A stretch of 64,000 nt of DNA from Gracilibacter sp. BRH_c7a. GTDB taxonomy: Bacteria > Bacillota > Desulfitobacteriia > Desulfitobacteriales > Syntrophobotulaceae. Of this stretch, positions 37,087-46,838 are shown one piece after another. Positions within the stretch are counted from its first letter, which is position 1, and each line of letters begins with the position of its first letter. Made by a program: the position numbers and the translations under genes. The DNA is taken from NCBI GenBank assembly GCA_001516055.1, contig LOEZ01000077.1:23690-87689 (forward strand), written 5' to 3'. The notes beneath the pieces were generated by a model, which saw only the letters and a list, made by a program, of their open reading frames with translations, was not told the origin of the DNA and did no database searches.

Positions 37087-37288
37087 ATCAATTAAGCAGC
37101 AAAGCAGCAGAACGCTCAATAGGAGGAGATATTGGGTGTGTTCACCCAAACTTATTAGAATTTGACTTTTAGGTAATCTATAAAAGGCGATAGTTGGTAT
37201 GATATAATTACGATAACACCTCAATGCCCGTTCTATCTGATATTTGATGGAGCGGGCTATTACAGTAGAAATAATCAGGGGGAAGCAA

Positions 37289-38263
37289 ATGAATACGAAT
37301 GATGAAATGTTTGAAATATTAAGCCAAAAACTAGATAAATTATGGAACGAACTGGACAAAGTCATTGTTGGGAGAAGAAAAGAATTAAAACTCATATTAA
37401 CTGCTGTCTTAAGCCAAGGACATGTTTTGTTGGAAGATCTTCCAGGAACAGGGAAGACTACCATGGTTAAAGCATTTTCTAAAGGACTGGATTGTATGTT
37501 TTCCAGAGTACAGTGTACGCCTGATTTGCTCCCATCAGATATCCTGGGTGTCTCGATCTTCAATCCTCAGACGAATGAATTCTATTTAAGAAAAGGTCCT
37601 GTCTTCACTAATATACTATTAGTTGACGAAATCAATCGAACCCTACCCCGCACGCAATCAAGCTTGTTGGAATGTATGGAAGAAAGACAAGTTTCCATTG
37701 AAGGAAAAACTTATCTTTTATCCAGCCCTTTCATTGTTATAGCCACCCAAAACCCGATAGAGATGGAAGGAACATTTCCGCTTCCTGAAGCTCAAGTGGA
37801 TAGATTCTCCATGAAATTGAAGCTAGGCTATCCCACTCAGAAAGAAGAAGAGCAGATGCTTGAAAAAGTGGGAGATGAGATTCCCTATGAAAAGATAAGC
37901 AGTAAATTCAATCCAGAGGAGATTCAAGAGCTGCAAAAGCAATGCCAAGATATTCATATTCACCCCTCAATACGGGAATATATTACTGTCTTAGCCAATG
38001 CAACCCGTAAGCATCCCCTTATTTCTATTGGTGTAAGCCCGAGAGCAAGCAAAGCTCTTTATAAAACTATTAAAGCTTGGGCATTAGTAAACGGTCGTAA
38101 TTATGTAATTCCAGACGATGTAAAAGATATGCTCAAACCTGTATGGAATCATCGCTTAATTATGAGAACCGAAGCACATATCAATAGTGTAAAAGCAGAA
38201 GATATTCTAGATGAAATAATGGGAAAAGTCAGCTTGCCTGATGAAAAGGTAGTTCGTCTATGA
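37289..38263 (+). CDS. MoxR-family AAA ATPase
   Basis: MoxR ATPases act as chaperones, often with DUF58 proteins. Walker A is LPGTGKTT, Walker B LLVDEINR, and sensor 1 with ATQNPIEMEGTFPLPEAQVDRF is the family hallmark. A lid domain follows to residue 324. The ATG at 37289 is close behind a GGGGG ribosome site; an in-frame ATG 15 codons upstream is less likely. Its stop overlaps the DUF58 start by four bases. Confidence 0.92.
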   Translation: MNTNDEMFEILSQKLDKLWNELDKVIVGRRKELKLILTAVLSQGHVLLEDLPGTGKTTMVKAFSKGLDCMFSRVQCTPDLLPSDILGVSIFNPQTNEFYLRKGPVFTNILLVDEINRTLPRTQSSLLECMEERQVSIEGKTYLLSSPFIVIATQNPIEMEGTFPLPEAQVDRFSMKLKLGYPTQKEEEQMLEKVGDEIPYEKISSKFNPEEIQELQKQCQDIHIHPSIREYITVLANATRKHPLISIGVSPRASKALYKTIKAWALVNGRNYVIPDDVKDMLKPVWNHRLIMRTEAHINSVKAEDILDEIMGKVSLPDEKVVRL

Positions 38264-39528
38264 GTGGAGAGGACAAAGAGCAAGTACAAGTCGTAGAATC
38301 GAGTTTATTATTCGAAACGCATACAATTTGGGTGCTGTTATTATTGCTAGCAGTAGCTATTTGGAATAGGTTTATACCACTAATTATTATAAGTGTGTTT
38401 TTATTGGTGTTATTTATACTTATCTTAACCTGGAAAAGACTATCTCTAAATAATATTGAGCCGACTCTACAGCTTTCCAAATCGAGATTATTTGTAGATG
38501 AGAAATTTCTTATATATGCGTCAGTTCATAATGATAAATTTCTTCCATTAGTATGGCTGGAATGGAGTTTCCCCAGTAGTCAAGAAGTTAGGATAGAAGA
38601 CAGCACAGGCGACAGGTTTACTATTCGATTATTATGGTTACTTTCGTTTCAAAAAGTTAAATGGACATCAGAGGGGACAGCTCTCCGACGAGGTGTTTAT
38701 GATATAGGGCAAGTAACATTACGTTCCGGAGATGGATTCCGTTTTGCCGAGACAGAACAGACATATACTCTAGAGGGAAAACTATATGTATATCCTAAAT
38801 TAGTAGATGTCGATGTTTCGGGTTTTCGTCCTTCAAAGCAGTGGGGAGTAAGAGGGAAGCAAGGCGGATTCATAGAAGACCCTCTGTTAGTAATTGGGAT
38901 TAGAGAATATCAATCTGGGGATGAATTAAGGAGATTAAATTGGAGGGCCAGTGTGCGAACTGGAAAATTGCAAACCAATGTTTCACAGCCGGTTGTCATG
39001 GAACAACTGCTTATCTATATAGATGTTCAGGGCTTTATAATTAATGAGAAAAAATATGATAATATAATTAAACAACAAGAATATGTAGCTGTACAAAATG
39101 AAAGCTATGAATTGTTTCTTTCGCTTATCGCCTCTGTAGCTGTTAAACATAAGGAACAGGGAATCAGCATCGGTTTTGCCAGCAACGGGCTGAACTATAT
39201 CAATGAAAAGATGGTTAATATTCTTCCCAGTAAAAATTTAACTCCCTTTCTAGATCAGCTAGCTCAGATTACTCAACGTCTGGGTGTGCGTGGAATGGGT
39301 CCCTTAGATGAAATGCTGCACAAGGGACAACTAAACATTCCGTTATTTGTTTTCTGTCATCATATTACGGAAGAGCATTATCTGTGGTATCACCAGCATA
39401 AACAAAAGCTTTCAGAGGTATGTTTCTATTATAAGGAAGAAACGGATTACGCTGGACATTTAGCTGCTGTAGCTAAACCTATAGATATGCCGCTAACGTC
39501 GATGGCCTCATCTGGAAGGGGGTCCTGA
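38260..39528 (+). CDS. DUF58 domain protein
   Basis: Two membrane helices near residues 22-57 are followed by a beta-rich region and the DUF58 core (IREYQSGDELRRLNWRASVRTGKLQTN), a von Willebrand A-like fold. DUF58 proteins pair with MoxR ATPases, and the ATGA overlap with moxR shows coupling. The function is probably assembly or regulation of an envelope or extracellular enzyme; it cannot be named further. Confidence 0.88.
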   Translation: MSGEDKEQVQVVESSLLFETHTIWVLLLLLAVAIWNRFIPLIIISVFLLVLFILILTWKRLSLNNIEPTLQLSKSRLFVDEKFLIYASVHNDKFLPLVWLEWSFPSSQEVRIEDSTGDRFTIRLLWLLSFQKVKWTSEGTALRRGVYDIGQVTLRSGDGFRFAETEQTYTLEGKLYVYPKLVDVDVSGFRPSKQWGVRGKQGGFIEDPLLVIGIREYQSGDELRRLNWRASVRTGKLQTNVSQPVVMEQLLIYIDVQGFIINEKKYDNIIKQQEYVAVQNESYELFLSLIASVAVKHKEQGISIGFASNGLNYINEKMVNILPSKNLTPFLDQLAQITQRLGVRGMGPLDEMLHKGQLNIPLFVFCHHITEEHYLWYHQHKQKLSEVCFYYKEETDYAGHLAAVAKPIDMPLTSMASSGRGS

Positions 39529-39530
39529 TT

Positions 39531-40895
39531 ATGGCACAAGTAAAAAGTATATATAAATTATTCATCACCATATTCAGCGAAATTATCTGGGTTTATTATG
39601 GGATTGTAATGTTCACGAGTGTTAAGTGGAATCAGCCGGCATTTTTTGATTTAACGTGGATAATGGTAGCTGGAGTAATAGGATATACTTTGAATAATTT
39701 GTTGGTGCAGAAAAGTAATCAGCTACTCTTTTTTCTAGGAAACATACTAGTCATAGGATTTATAGTTTTACAAAATTGGATAAGTGTAGTTCCAGAAGGA
39801 GGCTGGGGTTTCGGATTAGCGGTAAGTATAGGGCTTAGCTTTATTTTTATCCGTAGTGCTAGATTAGTCTACCGCCAACCTAATCGTCGTGCAATATTAC
39901 AACATTTTGAAGGAAATGTGATGTTGTATATTGTGTTTGCTTTTGTATTCACTCTCAATCAATGGACTAACCAAACGTTTCACCTTCTTTTTATAGTTGC
40001 TATTGTTAGTACTCTCTTGGGGATGATTCTAACATTACAGAACCATGAAGATTCCGAAGATAATCAAATGATTAGAATAATGAAAGTAGGGCAGTCTAAG
40101 TGGTTTGCAGGAATGGTAATTGTTTTATTCATATGTATACCAATCTTTTCATTAGCTTTACTCTTACCTTCAGTAAATCATGTAATATATTCCTTGGGGA
40201 TGGGTATCTGGGAAGGTTTTAAATGGCTAGCTCTAAGAATTGATAGTTTTCTAGGTTGGTTATCAAGTTTTATTGACCAACCGGAAATGATAGAAATCCC
40301 TGGCACACCGGAAGAACCAACCATGCCACCTGGTGCAGAGCAAGGAACTTTTAATTATTCACCCTCAAAATGGATTACTGCAGGTGCTCTTACTCTGTTA
40401 GTCTTAATTGCTTTTTGGATTCTTTCCAAGTTAATCCGAAATAGACAAATTTCTAAACCGATATACCCGAAAAATTTAATTATTACAAAGGAATCATGGT
40501 GGGAAAATTTCAGGAGAGACTTAAAGGCCTATTTACAATACCTAAAACTAAGATGGCATAGACGTTTTCCATACTTTTACTATAAGTCCGTCTATTGGCA
40601 TTATCATCAAGTTATAAAATGGGGAAAGAAAAATGGGTTGGTTAAGTTAAAATCAGAAACCTCTCAAGAATATGTGAAGCGACTGATAAACCATATACCT
40701 GAAACAGAAACCTGTGTATGGTACAAAGATCAAAAATACGAGTTGCCTGAACTATTGATGAGACTAAGTAGGGACTATCAAGCTGTTTACTATGGTCAAA
40801 AAGCAGAAATGTCCGAAGAGAAGGAGTATAAATTCTTAATTAATCAGCTACAGAATATTAGCTTGAGTGACAAAGTTCTACAGGCAAAAAATTAA
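39531..40895 (+). CDS. Membrane protein, TgpA/DUF4129-like without transglutaminase core
   Basis: The 454-residue protein has about seven helices in the first 225 residues, a Pro-rich linker (GTPEEPTMPPG), another helix near 280-300 and a cytoplasmic tail resembling DUF4129 (SETSQEYVKRL, then LMRLSRDYQAVYYG). In most moxR-DUF58 operons the third gene is a TgpA protein with an outside transglutaminase domain; here the linker region is too short to hold it and no Cys-His-Asp core is seen. It starts two bases after the DUF58 stop. Confidence 0.75.
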   Translation: MAQVKSIYKLFITIFSEIIWVYYGIVMFTSVKWNQPAFFDLTWIMVAGVIGYTLNNLLVQKSNQLLFFLGNILVIGFIVLQNWISVVPEGGWGFGLAVSIGLSFIFIRSARLVYRQPNRRAILQHFEGNVMLYIVFAFVFTLNQWTNQTFHLLFIVAIVSTLLGMILTLQNHEDSEDNQMIRIMKVGQSKWFAGMVIVLFICIPIFSLALLLPSVNHVIYSLGMGIWEGFKWLALRIDSFLGWLSSFIDQPEMIEIPGTPEEPTMPPGAEQGTFNYSPSKWITAGALTLLVLIAFWILSKLIRNRQISKPIYPKNLIITKESWWENFRRDLKAYLQYLKLRWHRRFPYFYYKSVYWHYHQVIKWGKKNGLVKLKSETSQEYVKRLINHIPETETCVWYKDQKYELPELLMRLSRDYQAVYYGQKAEMSEEKEYKFLINQLQNISLSDKVLQAKN

Positions 40896-41047
40896 TAGCC
40901 TAGGAGATTACATGTAACAATATGTTAAGGATTAGAATAAAAGCGATAAAAGTGGTATATAAACGTTTACAAACAGAGATTTTGTGCGTTTGTTTATGAT
41001 ATGCTGTTTAAAGTTGCGTCTAAGTATTTACGAGTAAAAGAAGAGAG

Positions 41048-42007
41048 ATGATAGATAAAATGGATTATAGTAAAAATACAAAAATACTTCCGATTATCGC
41101 AGGAATAGTCACAGCCATAATATGGGGGATTTCTTTTATCTTTACGAAAGATGTCTTAAACCATACATTTCCTAGTCAGGTTATGGGGTTGCGTTTTGCT
41201 TCAGCTGTAATAACACTCACAATTTTAAAGGCCCTTGGTGTGATTAGGATTGACCTTAAGGGTAAAGGATGGAAAGCATTAATACCTTTGTCTCTCTTTC
41301 AACCAGGCCTTTATTTCATGGGGGAAACTTGGGGAGTAAAATGGACTACTGCTTCTGAAGCCGGAATGATCATTGCCCTAGTTCCCGTAGTTTCCACAGT
41401 GATGGCAGGATTTTTCTTGAAAGAAAGGGTTAATTTTTTACAGTTCATATGCATCCTCATCTCGATCGTCGGGGTTTTTGTTATCGTCTCTACCCAAGGC
41501 GAATTGAAGTTTGGTGAACATCTGTGGGGGATCGTGGCTTTATTCATAGCAGTGATAGCACAATCAGCTTACAGTATTCTTTCCAAAAAACAATCTCATA
41601 AATTTACCTCGGTGGAGATTACGTATATTATGATGTGGTCAGGGATGATTATTTTTAATACTCTGGGGATTAGCCAAAGCATATCAACAGGAACGTTAGA
41701 TATTTACCTGAGTCCTTTAAAACTCCCCAGTGTAACCATTGGAATTCTTTATCTTGGAGTCATATCATCTGTCTTTGCTTTCTTAATGTTTAACTATGCT
41801 TTGGCTCACCTCAGAATTAGTCAAACAACCACCATGCTCAATTTGGTTCCGCTTGTTGCTGTATTTGGCGGTGTGGTTATTCAAAATGACCCTTTCGGGT
41901 GGCTCCAAGCAGTTGGAATAGTACTTATTCTTGTAGGTGTCTGGGGTACGACTATCTTTGGTGAAAGACAAAAAAAATTAACTAATGACAATAACCTCAA
42001 AATATAG
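41048..42007 (+). CDS. EamA-family (DMT) transporter
   Basis: The protein has ten membrane helices in two EamA repeats (first repeat begins IIAGIVTAIIWGISFIF, second GIVALFIAVIAQSAYSIL). Such proteins export amino acids or other metabolites; the substrate is not predictable here. Two ATG codons, at 41048 and 41060, are possible starts; neither has a strong ribosome site. It converges with the UvsE gene. Confidence 0.85.
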   Translation: MIDKMDYSKNTKILPIIAGIVTAIIWGISFIFTKDVLNHTFPSQVMGLRFASAVITLTILKALGVIRIDLKGKGWKALIPLSLFQPGLYFMGETWGVKWTTASEAGMIIALVPVVSTVMAGFFLKERVNFLQFICILISIVGVFVIVSTQGELKFGEHLWGIVALFIAVIAQSAYSILSKKQSHKFTSVEITYIMMWSGMIIFNTLGISQSISTGTLDIYLSPLKLPSVTIGILYLGVISSVFAFLMFNYALAHLRISQTTTMLNLVPLVAVFGGVVIQNDPFGWLQAVGIVLILVGVWGTTIFGERQKKLTNDNNLKI

Positions 42008-42030
42008 TAAAGGAAGCTCCTCTTAATAGG

Positions 42031-42981
42031 CTATATTTCAATAGTACTTTGATCAAGTTGTGTTATTCCTTCATACTCACCTAAATCTCTAACAAGGTTA
42101 AACATAGCAATATCTTTCATTTTAGCTTCGACCATCACATCAAAATCCCGGTTGACTTTTTTAGCTAAGCTAAGAAAATTTAGTAAAGAAGAGGCTTCAA
42201 CATAATCCGCATGATTTCGGTAGTTTTTCTGATCTTTGGGGCTGGAGACATGGATCTTTGGACGGATATCTGTCCAAGTGCTCCATATCTTTGGTATCAA
42301 GCTTTCTAACTGTCCTCCGGGGTTACACGTATGATGATGGAGATCAAAAACCATAGGAATCTTTAGTTCCTGACATACTCTGAGAACTTCTTTGGCGGTG
42401 TAAATCTTATCGTCGTTCTCTAAGACGATTCTAGACTTAACACCTTGAGGCAAACGTAAGAAGTTTTCTTTGAATCTAGCTATCGATTGATTCCTATCGC
42501 CATAGAATCCTCCAAGATGGGTCACCAACTTATGTTCTTTTTCCAATCCCATAGCGTTAAAAATACTAGCATGATATTCTAAATCTTTGACAGAATTATT
42601 GAATACTTTTTCATCAGGCGAATTAATAACGGTGAAATGATCAGGATGAGCACTAACTCTTATACTGGAGGTTTTAATAAGGTTCCCGATTCTTTCCAAT
42701 TGATTTTTGAAAATATCTATGTAGTTCCATTCAAATTCAAGGGGATATGTAGCGAAGGGGACAAGTTTCGAGGTCAGACGATATATGTGAATCTTTTCTT
42801 CCATGTTGTAACGAATTACTCGCAAGGCGTTCTCAAGATTCTCACTTGTAATCCGACAGAGTTTTGTAAGTTTAGGTTCTGTGCCGGCTATCTTTTCGAG
42901 GTTTTTGAGGGTGATAGTCTTGGATGTTGAAGAGTTATTCAAATTAAGGGCAATTGCTACATATCCAAATCTTATTTCCAT
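42031..42981 (-). CDS. uvsE: UV damage endonuclease UvsE
   Basis: UvsE nicks DNA 5' of UV photoproducts and abasic sites. The TIM-barrel protein of 316 residues has the family segments RFGYVAIALNL, VSAHPDHFTV, THLGGFYGDR, VLENDDKIYTA, VFDLHHHTCNPGG and HVSSPKD, which supply the three-metal site. Many spore-formers carry it. It stands alone on the minus strand. The 263-base gap to the next gene contains a G/C-rich inverted repeat but no gene. Confidence 0.95.
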   Translation of the reverse strand: MEIRFGYVAIALNLNNSSTSKTITLKNLEKIAGTEPKLTKLCRITSENLENALRVIRYNMEEKIHIYRLTSKLVPFATYPLEFEWNYIDIFKNQLERIGNLIKTSSIRVSAHPDHFTVINSPDEKVFNNSVKDLEYHASIFNAMGLEKEHKLVTHLGGFYGDRNQSIARFKENFLRLPQGVKSRIVLENDDKIYTAKEVLRVCQELKIPMVFDLHHHTCNPGGQLESLIPKIWSTWTDIRPKIHVSSPKDQKNYRNHADYVEASSLLNFLSLAKKVNRDFDVMVEAKMKDIAMFNLVRDLGEYEGITQLDQSTIEI

Positions 42982-43244
42982 TAATACTTTATACCTCCAG
43001 GCAAAAGTTTTTACTAAACAGATTATATGTGATGTGCCAGATACGCTGAAGGATGTAAATCTTGAGACTGGAACTGTAAACTTTAGTATTTACTTAAAAA
43101 AATTGGTTATCCGTTAAAAGGAAATGGCCTTTGACTGGGGGTGGCAAACGAAACGTCCCCCTGCCACGAGGAAATAAAATAATCCAGAAACGAACATGAT
43201 ATAAGGTAGTGCAGCACTTGATCGAAGTCTAGAAGGAGAACAGA

Positions 43245-44090
43245 ATGGATATTATTGATGCACATATGCATTTCTCTAATATTACACGATTCATTAATAC
43301 CGCAAAGAGCATTTCAAAAGTCGATTACTCCGGCAAAGGATTGAAAAATGAATTTTTAAAATCGAAGGTATCTATGGGTATTGGTATGGGAGTCACAGAA
43401 TTATCTGAGAAAACTTTTCCAGATAGCAATTCAAGTAATCCTATGAAACTTGATTTAGAAGACAATATCCCTGAAAATATTAAGTGTTGTTTGGGAATCA
43501 ATCCTTTCAGTCTGAATAAACAAGCTCTTGAAGATATAGAAAATGAATTGCAACAAGACCATGTTGTAGGATTTAAAATATATCCGGGTTATTACCAAAT
43601 TGAGGTGTATGATCAACTGTATGAACCCCTTTATAAGCTTGCGCAGGATTATGACCTTCCGGTAATTATACACTCGGGTGATACATATTCCTTCAGAGGT
43701 TATTTCGAATACTCCCATCCTTTAAAAATAAATAAACTAGCGATTGAACATCCGGAAGTCAACTATGTAATTGCCCATATGGGTAATCCTTGGTTAATGG
43801 ATGCAGCTCTCGTCCTTTCCAATAATACAAATGTATATGCAGATTTAGCTGGCCTTATTGTCGGCGATAGTAAGAAGATAAGTGCCTTATCCGACCAACA
43901 GGTGTTTGTAGAAAATATCCAAAGAGCTTTGATATACGATGATAAAGTATATCAAAAAATATTATACGGTTCAGACTGGCCTCTTGTACCAATCAAGCCT
44001 TACATTAATTTCATAAAAAAACTAGTTCCCAAGCAATATCATAAGGATGTATTCTATAATAACGCTCTGAGATTATTTAATCTAAGATGA
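43245..44090 (+). CDS. Amidohydrolase-family (amidohydrolase 2) metal-dependent hydrolase
   Basis: The barrel protein of 281 residues has the first metal site DAHMH, IHSGD, the IAHMG metal His and the terminal YGSDWP acid. The family includes decarboxylases and hydrolases of aromatic or lactone substrates; none can be assigned. The ATG has GGAG eight bases upstream. A metal-exporter gene follows after 40 bases. Confidence 0.85.
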   Translation: MDIIDAHMHFSNITRFINTAKSISKVDYSGKGLKNEFLKSKVSMGIGMGVTELSEKTFPDSNSSNPMKLDLEDNIPENIKCCLGINPFSLNKQALEDIENELQQDHVVGFKIYPGYYQIEVYDQLYEPLYKLAQDYDLPVIIHSGDTYSFRGYFEYSHPLKINKLAIEHPEVNYVIAHMGNPWLMDAALVLSNNTNVYADLAGLIVGDSKKISALSDQQVFVENIQRALIYDDKVYQKILYGSDWPLVPIKPYINFIKKLVPKQYHKDVFYNNALRLFNLR

Positions 44091-44130
44091 TTCAAGAAAG
44101 GTATAATAGATAAATATTATTTGAGGAAGA

Positions 44131-45327
44131 ATGAGTGAGCAATTTATGCTAAGTCAATTCTTGGTTAAACATTTTATTAAAGATTATCAAAGAACCGATT
44201 TATCCGAGGTTCGAGGTAGATATGGCTATTTAAGCGGTATCGTTGGGATTATAGCCAATACTGCTTTATTTGGGATTAAGTTAGCCACAGGGTTAATGAT
44301 TAATAGTATTGCTCTTATAGGAGACGCGTTAAATAATTTAACAGATGCTGCCTCGTCGCTGGTTACTATCGTAGGGTTCAAGTTAGCAAGTAAACCCGCT
44401 GACGAAGAACACCCTTTTGGACATGGGCGGCTTGAATATATCGCAGGATTAATTGTTTCATTCTTGATTATTTTAGTAGGGTACGAGCTAATTAAGTCTT
44501 CAGTTGATCGGATTATCTATCCTGTACAGGTTAGTTTTAGTTGGCCCGTATTCTTGATTATCCTCTTTGCAATATTTGTTAAGTCCTGGCTCTTCTTTTT
44601 AAATCGTTTACTCTCCAAGGAGATTAATTCCAAAGCACTTCTGGCTGTGTCTTTTGATAGCTTAAGCGATATGATAGCGACAGGATGTATTGGAGTATCC
44701 CTAATCGCTTCCTTATTTACAACGTTTCCGCTGGATGGTTATGTAGGAATTATTGTATCTCTACTCATTTTGTATTCCGGAATTTCTTTAACCAAAGAAA
44801 CTATTAGCCCTTTACTAGGGGAAGTTCCCGAGCAAGAACTTATTATAAGGATTAGCGAGAAGATCCTAAGTTATGAAAAGGTAGTGGGTATTCACGATCT
44901 CATTGTTCATACATATGGACCTAATAAGTACATGGCCTCGATTCATGTTGAACTCCCCGCAGATCAAGATATCATAGAAATGCATGAATATATTGACCTA
45001 ATTGAACGGCAGGTGGCCAAAGAACTTAACATTTTAATTACGATACATATGGATCCGCTTAATCTGGATTGTCAAGAAATCATAAAAATGCAGGAGGAAC
45101 TTAGTCAGATTCTAAGTGAATTTCCGCCTGTGCTTTCTTTTCATGACTTTCGAATCGTGGGTAAAGGAGAAAGAGAAAATCTTGTGTTCGATGTGGTTGT
45201 AAAACACGGAACAACAAGGGGAGAAGAAAAAAAGTTGCGCTCAGCTATCACAGAAAAAGTTCAAGAAAAACACCCTTGTTATTATTGTGTAATTACGTTT
45301 GATCAAAATGATATGTTAGTCAACTGA
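44131..45327 (+). CDS. Cation diffusion facilitator, probably Mn2+ exporter
   Basis: Six membrane helices and a cytoplasmic tail of about 180 residues are typical of CDF antiporters. The helix-2 metal motif is GDALNNLTD and the helix-5 motif FDSLSD. The Asn-Asp pairing in helix 2 resembles manganese-specific members such as MntE rather than the His/Asp of zinc exporters. The tail contains two ferredoxin-like metal-sensing repeats and is longer than usual. The ATG lies three bases after GAGGA, closer than ideal. Confidence 0.88.
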   Translation: MSEQFMLSQFLVKHFIKDYQRTDLSEVRGRYGYLSGIVGIIANTALFGIKLATGLMINSIALIGDALNNLTDAASSLVTIVGFKLASKPADEEHPFGHGRLEYIAGLIVSFLIILVGYELIKSSVDRIIYPVQVSFSWPVFLIILFAIFVKSWLFFLNRLLSKEINSKALLAVSFDSLSDMIATGCIGVSLIASLFTTFPLDGYVGIIVSLLILYSGISLTKETISPLLGEVPEQELIIRISEKILSYEKVVGIHDLIVHTYGPNKYMASIHVELPADQDIIEMHEYIDLIERQVAKELNILITIHMDPLNLDCQEIIKMQEELSQILSEFPPVLSFHDFRIVGKGERENLVFDVVVKHGTTRGEEKKLRSAITEKVQEKHPCYYCVITFDQNDMLVN

Positions 45328-45376
45328 ATACCGTAACTTGTACATTCAAATTAAGAATCACAATTAATCTATAGGT

Positions 45377-45409
45377 CGCTGTAAGAGTCAATTCTTCAGC
45401 GGTTTTTTC
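45377..45409 (+). terminator. Terminator after the CDF gene
   Basis: CGCTG-TAAGA pairs with TCTTCAGCG, with one bulge, followed by a TTTTTT run. It ends the amidohydrolase-CDF unit. Confidence 0.75.
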
Positions 45410-45582
45410 TTTTTTAAAAAGCTTCTTTGATTTGTCAATATTCTCTATAGATTGTCTATACAGATAGAAATTTGAAAGAGAATAGTACATAAAGTTTATC
45501 TGAAAATGCAAAGCATTTAGCAGAATATTCTGATTTGGTCATGTAAATTAAAAGAAATGGACTTGAGAAGGATGTGGTACAA

Positions 45583-46767
45583 ATGAACGTAAAACAAATG
45601 GAAATGAAAAAGTTAACAGTATCCGATAAAGAGTGGCGTTTTAATCGAGTGCGAGAGTTTCTTCAGACTAAAGGGTTGAAAGCCATGCTTGTCTGTGGCG
45701 AGGCTCGTCGCGAAGCAAATATCAGGTACTTTACTGGGCAATACCATCGGATAGGACTTGGTATCAACTACGTGCTATTTCCTGTATCTGGGGATCCTAT
45801 TCTTTTTACGGCTACCCCGGAACGCCAATTCAATTTAGTTACATATTTATCTTTCATAGACGATCATTGGGTAAAAGACGCCAGAGTATTAAGTATGGAC
45901 AATATGGTTAAAGCTTTTGAGGAAAAAGAACTTACCTTGAGTTCCATTGGTCTGACGCTTGATCTTATACCGGCTGTCGACTATCTTCAGTTACGTCAGA
46001 AATTACCGCACACAGAATTTATAGATATCTCCAGTGACTATAAATCAGTACGGGCAGTTAAGTCTGAAGGGGAAATCAGTTTGGCTCAAGAGTCTGCACG
46101 AATAGTCGATATTAGTTGGGATCGGGTTGCCCGTGAAATGAAACCAGGGATGTATGAACATGAAGTTATTGCTCTAATGGAAGACACTATGTGGCAGTTA
46201 GACGTAGATAAAACTTTTAATCAAAGTCTTTGTTCCAGAAAAGATGTCTCCCGACCCACCTGGCCAAGCACGCATTCACCCAAACTAATCAAAGACGGAG
46301 ATTTATTTCTAGCTGAAATAACTGCCAGTTATGGGGGCTATTATACACAAAAGGTTTCCCTTTTCTCCCTAGGAAAGCCTGATACAGTGGCGCAAGAATT
46401 ATTTGATGTTTGCAAGATAGCCCATCAGAAGGCAACTCAATTGATCAGTCCCGGAGTAAATACGAAAGATATAATTGTCAGCATAGATCGGACCATCCAA
46501 GATGCAGGATTCTTGTCTTCCACTCAATTTCCGACTGGGCCTCATGGTCATTTAATGGGATTGGACGTTGATGAGGGAACATTTTTACCCGGAGAAGACT
46601 TCATTCTAGAAACAGGAATGGTACTAGCAATTCATCCAGGAGCAGCTATCTCAAATTGGGTGGTAGGGGAATCTGCTTTATTTGGTCCCGGATCTGTGTA
46701 TTTAGTAACAAAGAATGGTGCTAAAAGTTTGAATCAATCCCCAAATGGTTTGGTAGTTATAGATTGA
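45583..46767 (+). CDS. M24-family (creatinase/prolidase fold) hydrolase lacking usual metal ligands
   Basis: An N-terminal creatinase domain (about 15-155) precedes a pita-bread domain (about 170-394). The central His is kept in GPHGHLMGLDVDEG, but the two metal Asp of active aminopeptidases are changed (FLAEITASYGGYYTQKV where DxG and SDxTR are expected) and the Glu in the EPG position is His (AIHPG). This matches metal-free members such as creatinase. It probably hydrolyses an amide or amidino compound brought in by the TRAP transporter next door. The ATG at 45583 follows AAGGA; a GTG at 45574 is too close. Confidence 0.83.
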   Translation: MNVKQMEMKKLTVSDKEWRFNRVREFLQTKGLKAMLVCGEARREANIRYFTGQYHRIGLGINYVLFPVSGDPILFTATPERQFNLVTYLSFIDDHWVKDARVLSMDNMVKAFEEKELTLSSIGLTLDLIPAVDYLQLRQKLPHTEFIDISSDYKSVRAVKSEGEISLAQESARIVDISWDRVAREMKPGMYEHEVIALMEDTMWQLDVDKTFNQSLCSRKDVSRPTWPSTHSPKLIKDGDLFLAEITASYGGYYTQKVSLFSLGKPDTVAQELFDVCKIAHQKATQLISPGVNTKDIIVSIDRTIQDAGFLSSTQFPTGPHGHLMGLDVDEGTFLPGEDFILETGMVLAIHPGAAISNWVVGESALFGPGSVYLVTKNGAKSLNQSPNGLVVID

Positions 46768-46838
46768 TATTCACACCTTTGAAAACAAACCCTTTTATCA
46801 ATGAGTAGAGAGGATTACTTTGAATTGAGGTGATGGGA

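Noticed and set aside
37048..37563. Minus-strand open frame of 171 codons
   Set aside because: It lies opposite the start of the MoxR gene, has no ribosome site and crosses a terminator; the MoxR frame explains the conservation.
42637..43117. Plus-strand frames over the UvsE gene
   Set aside because: Shadows of uvsE; no ribosome sites and no recognisable domains.
43134..43180. Insertion-sequence end
   Set aside because: The inverted repeats alternate instead of flanking a gene, and no transposase frame or target duplication is seen.
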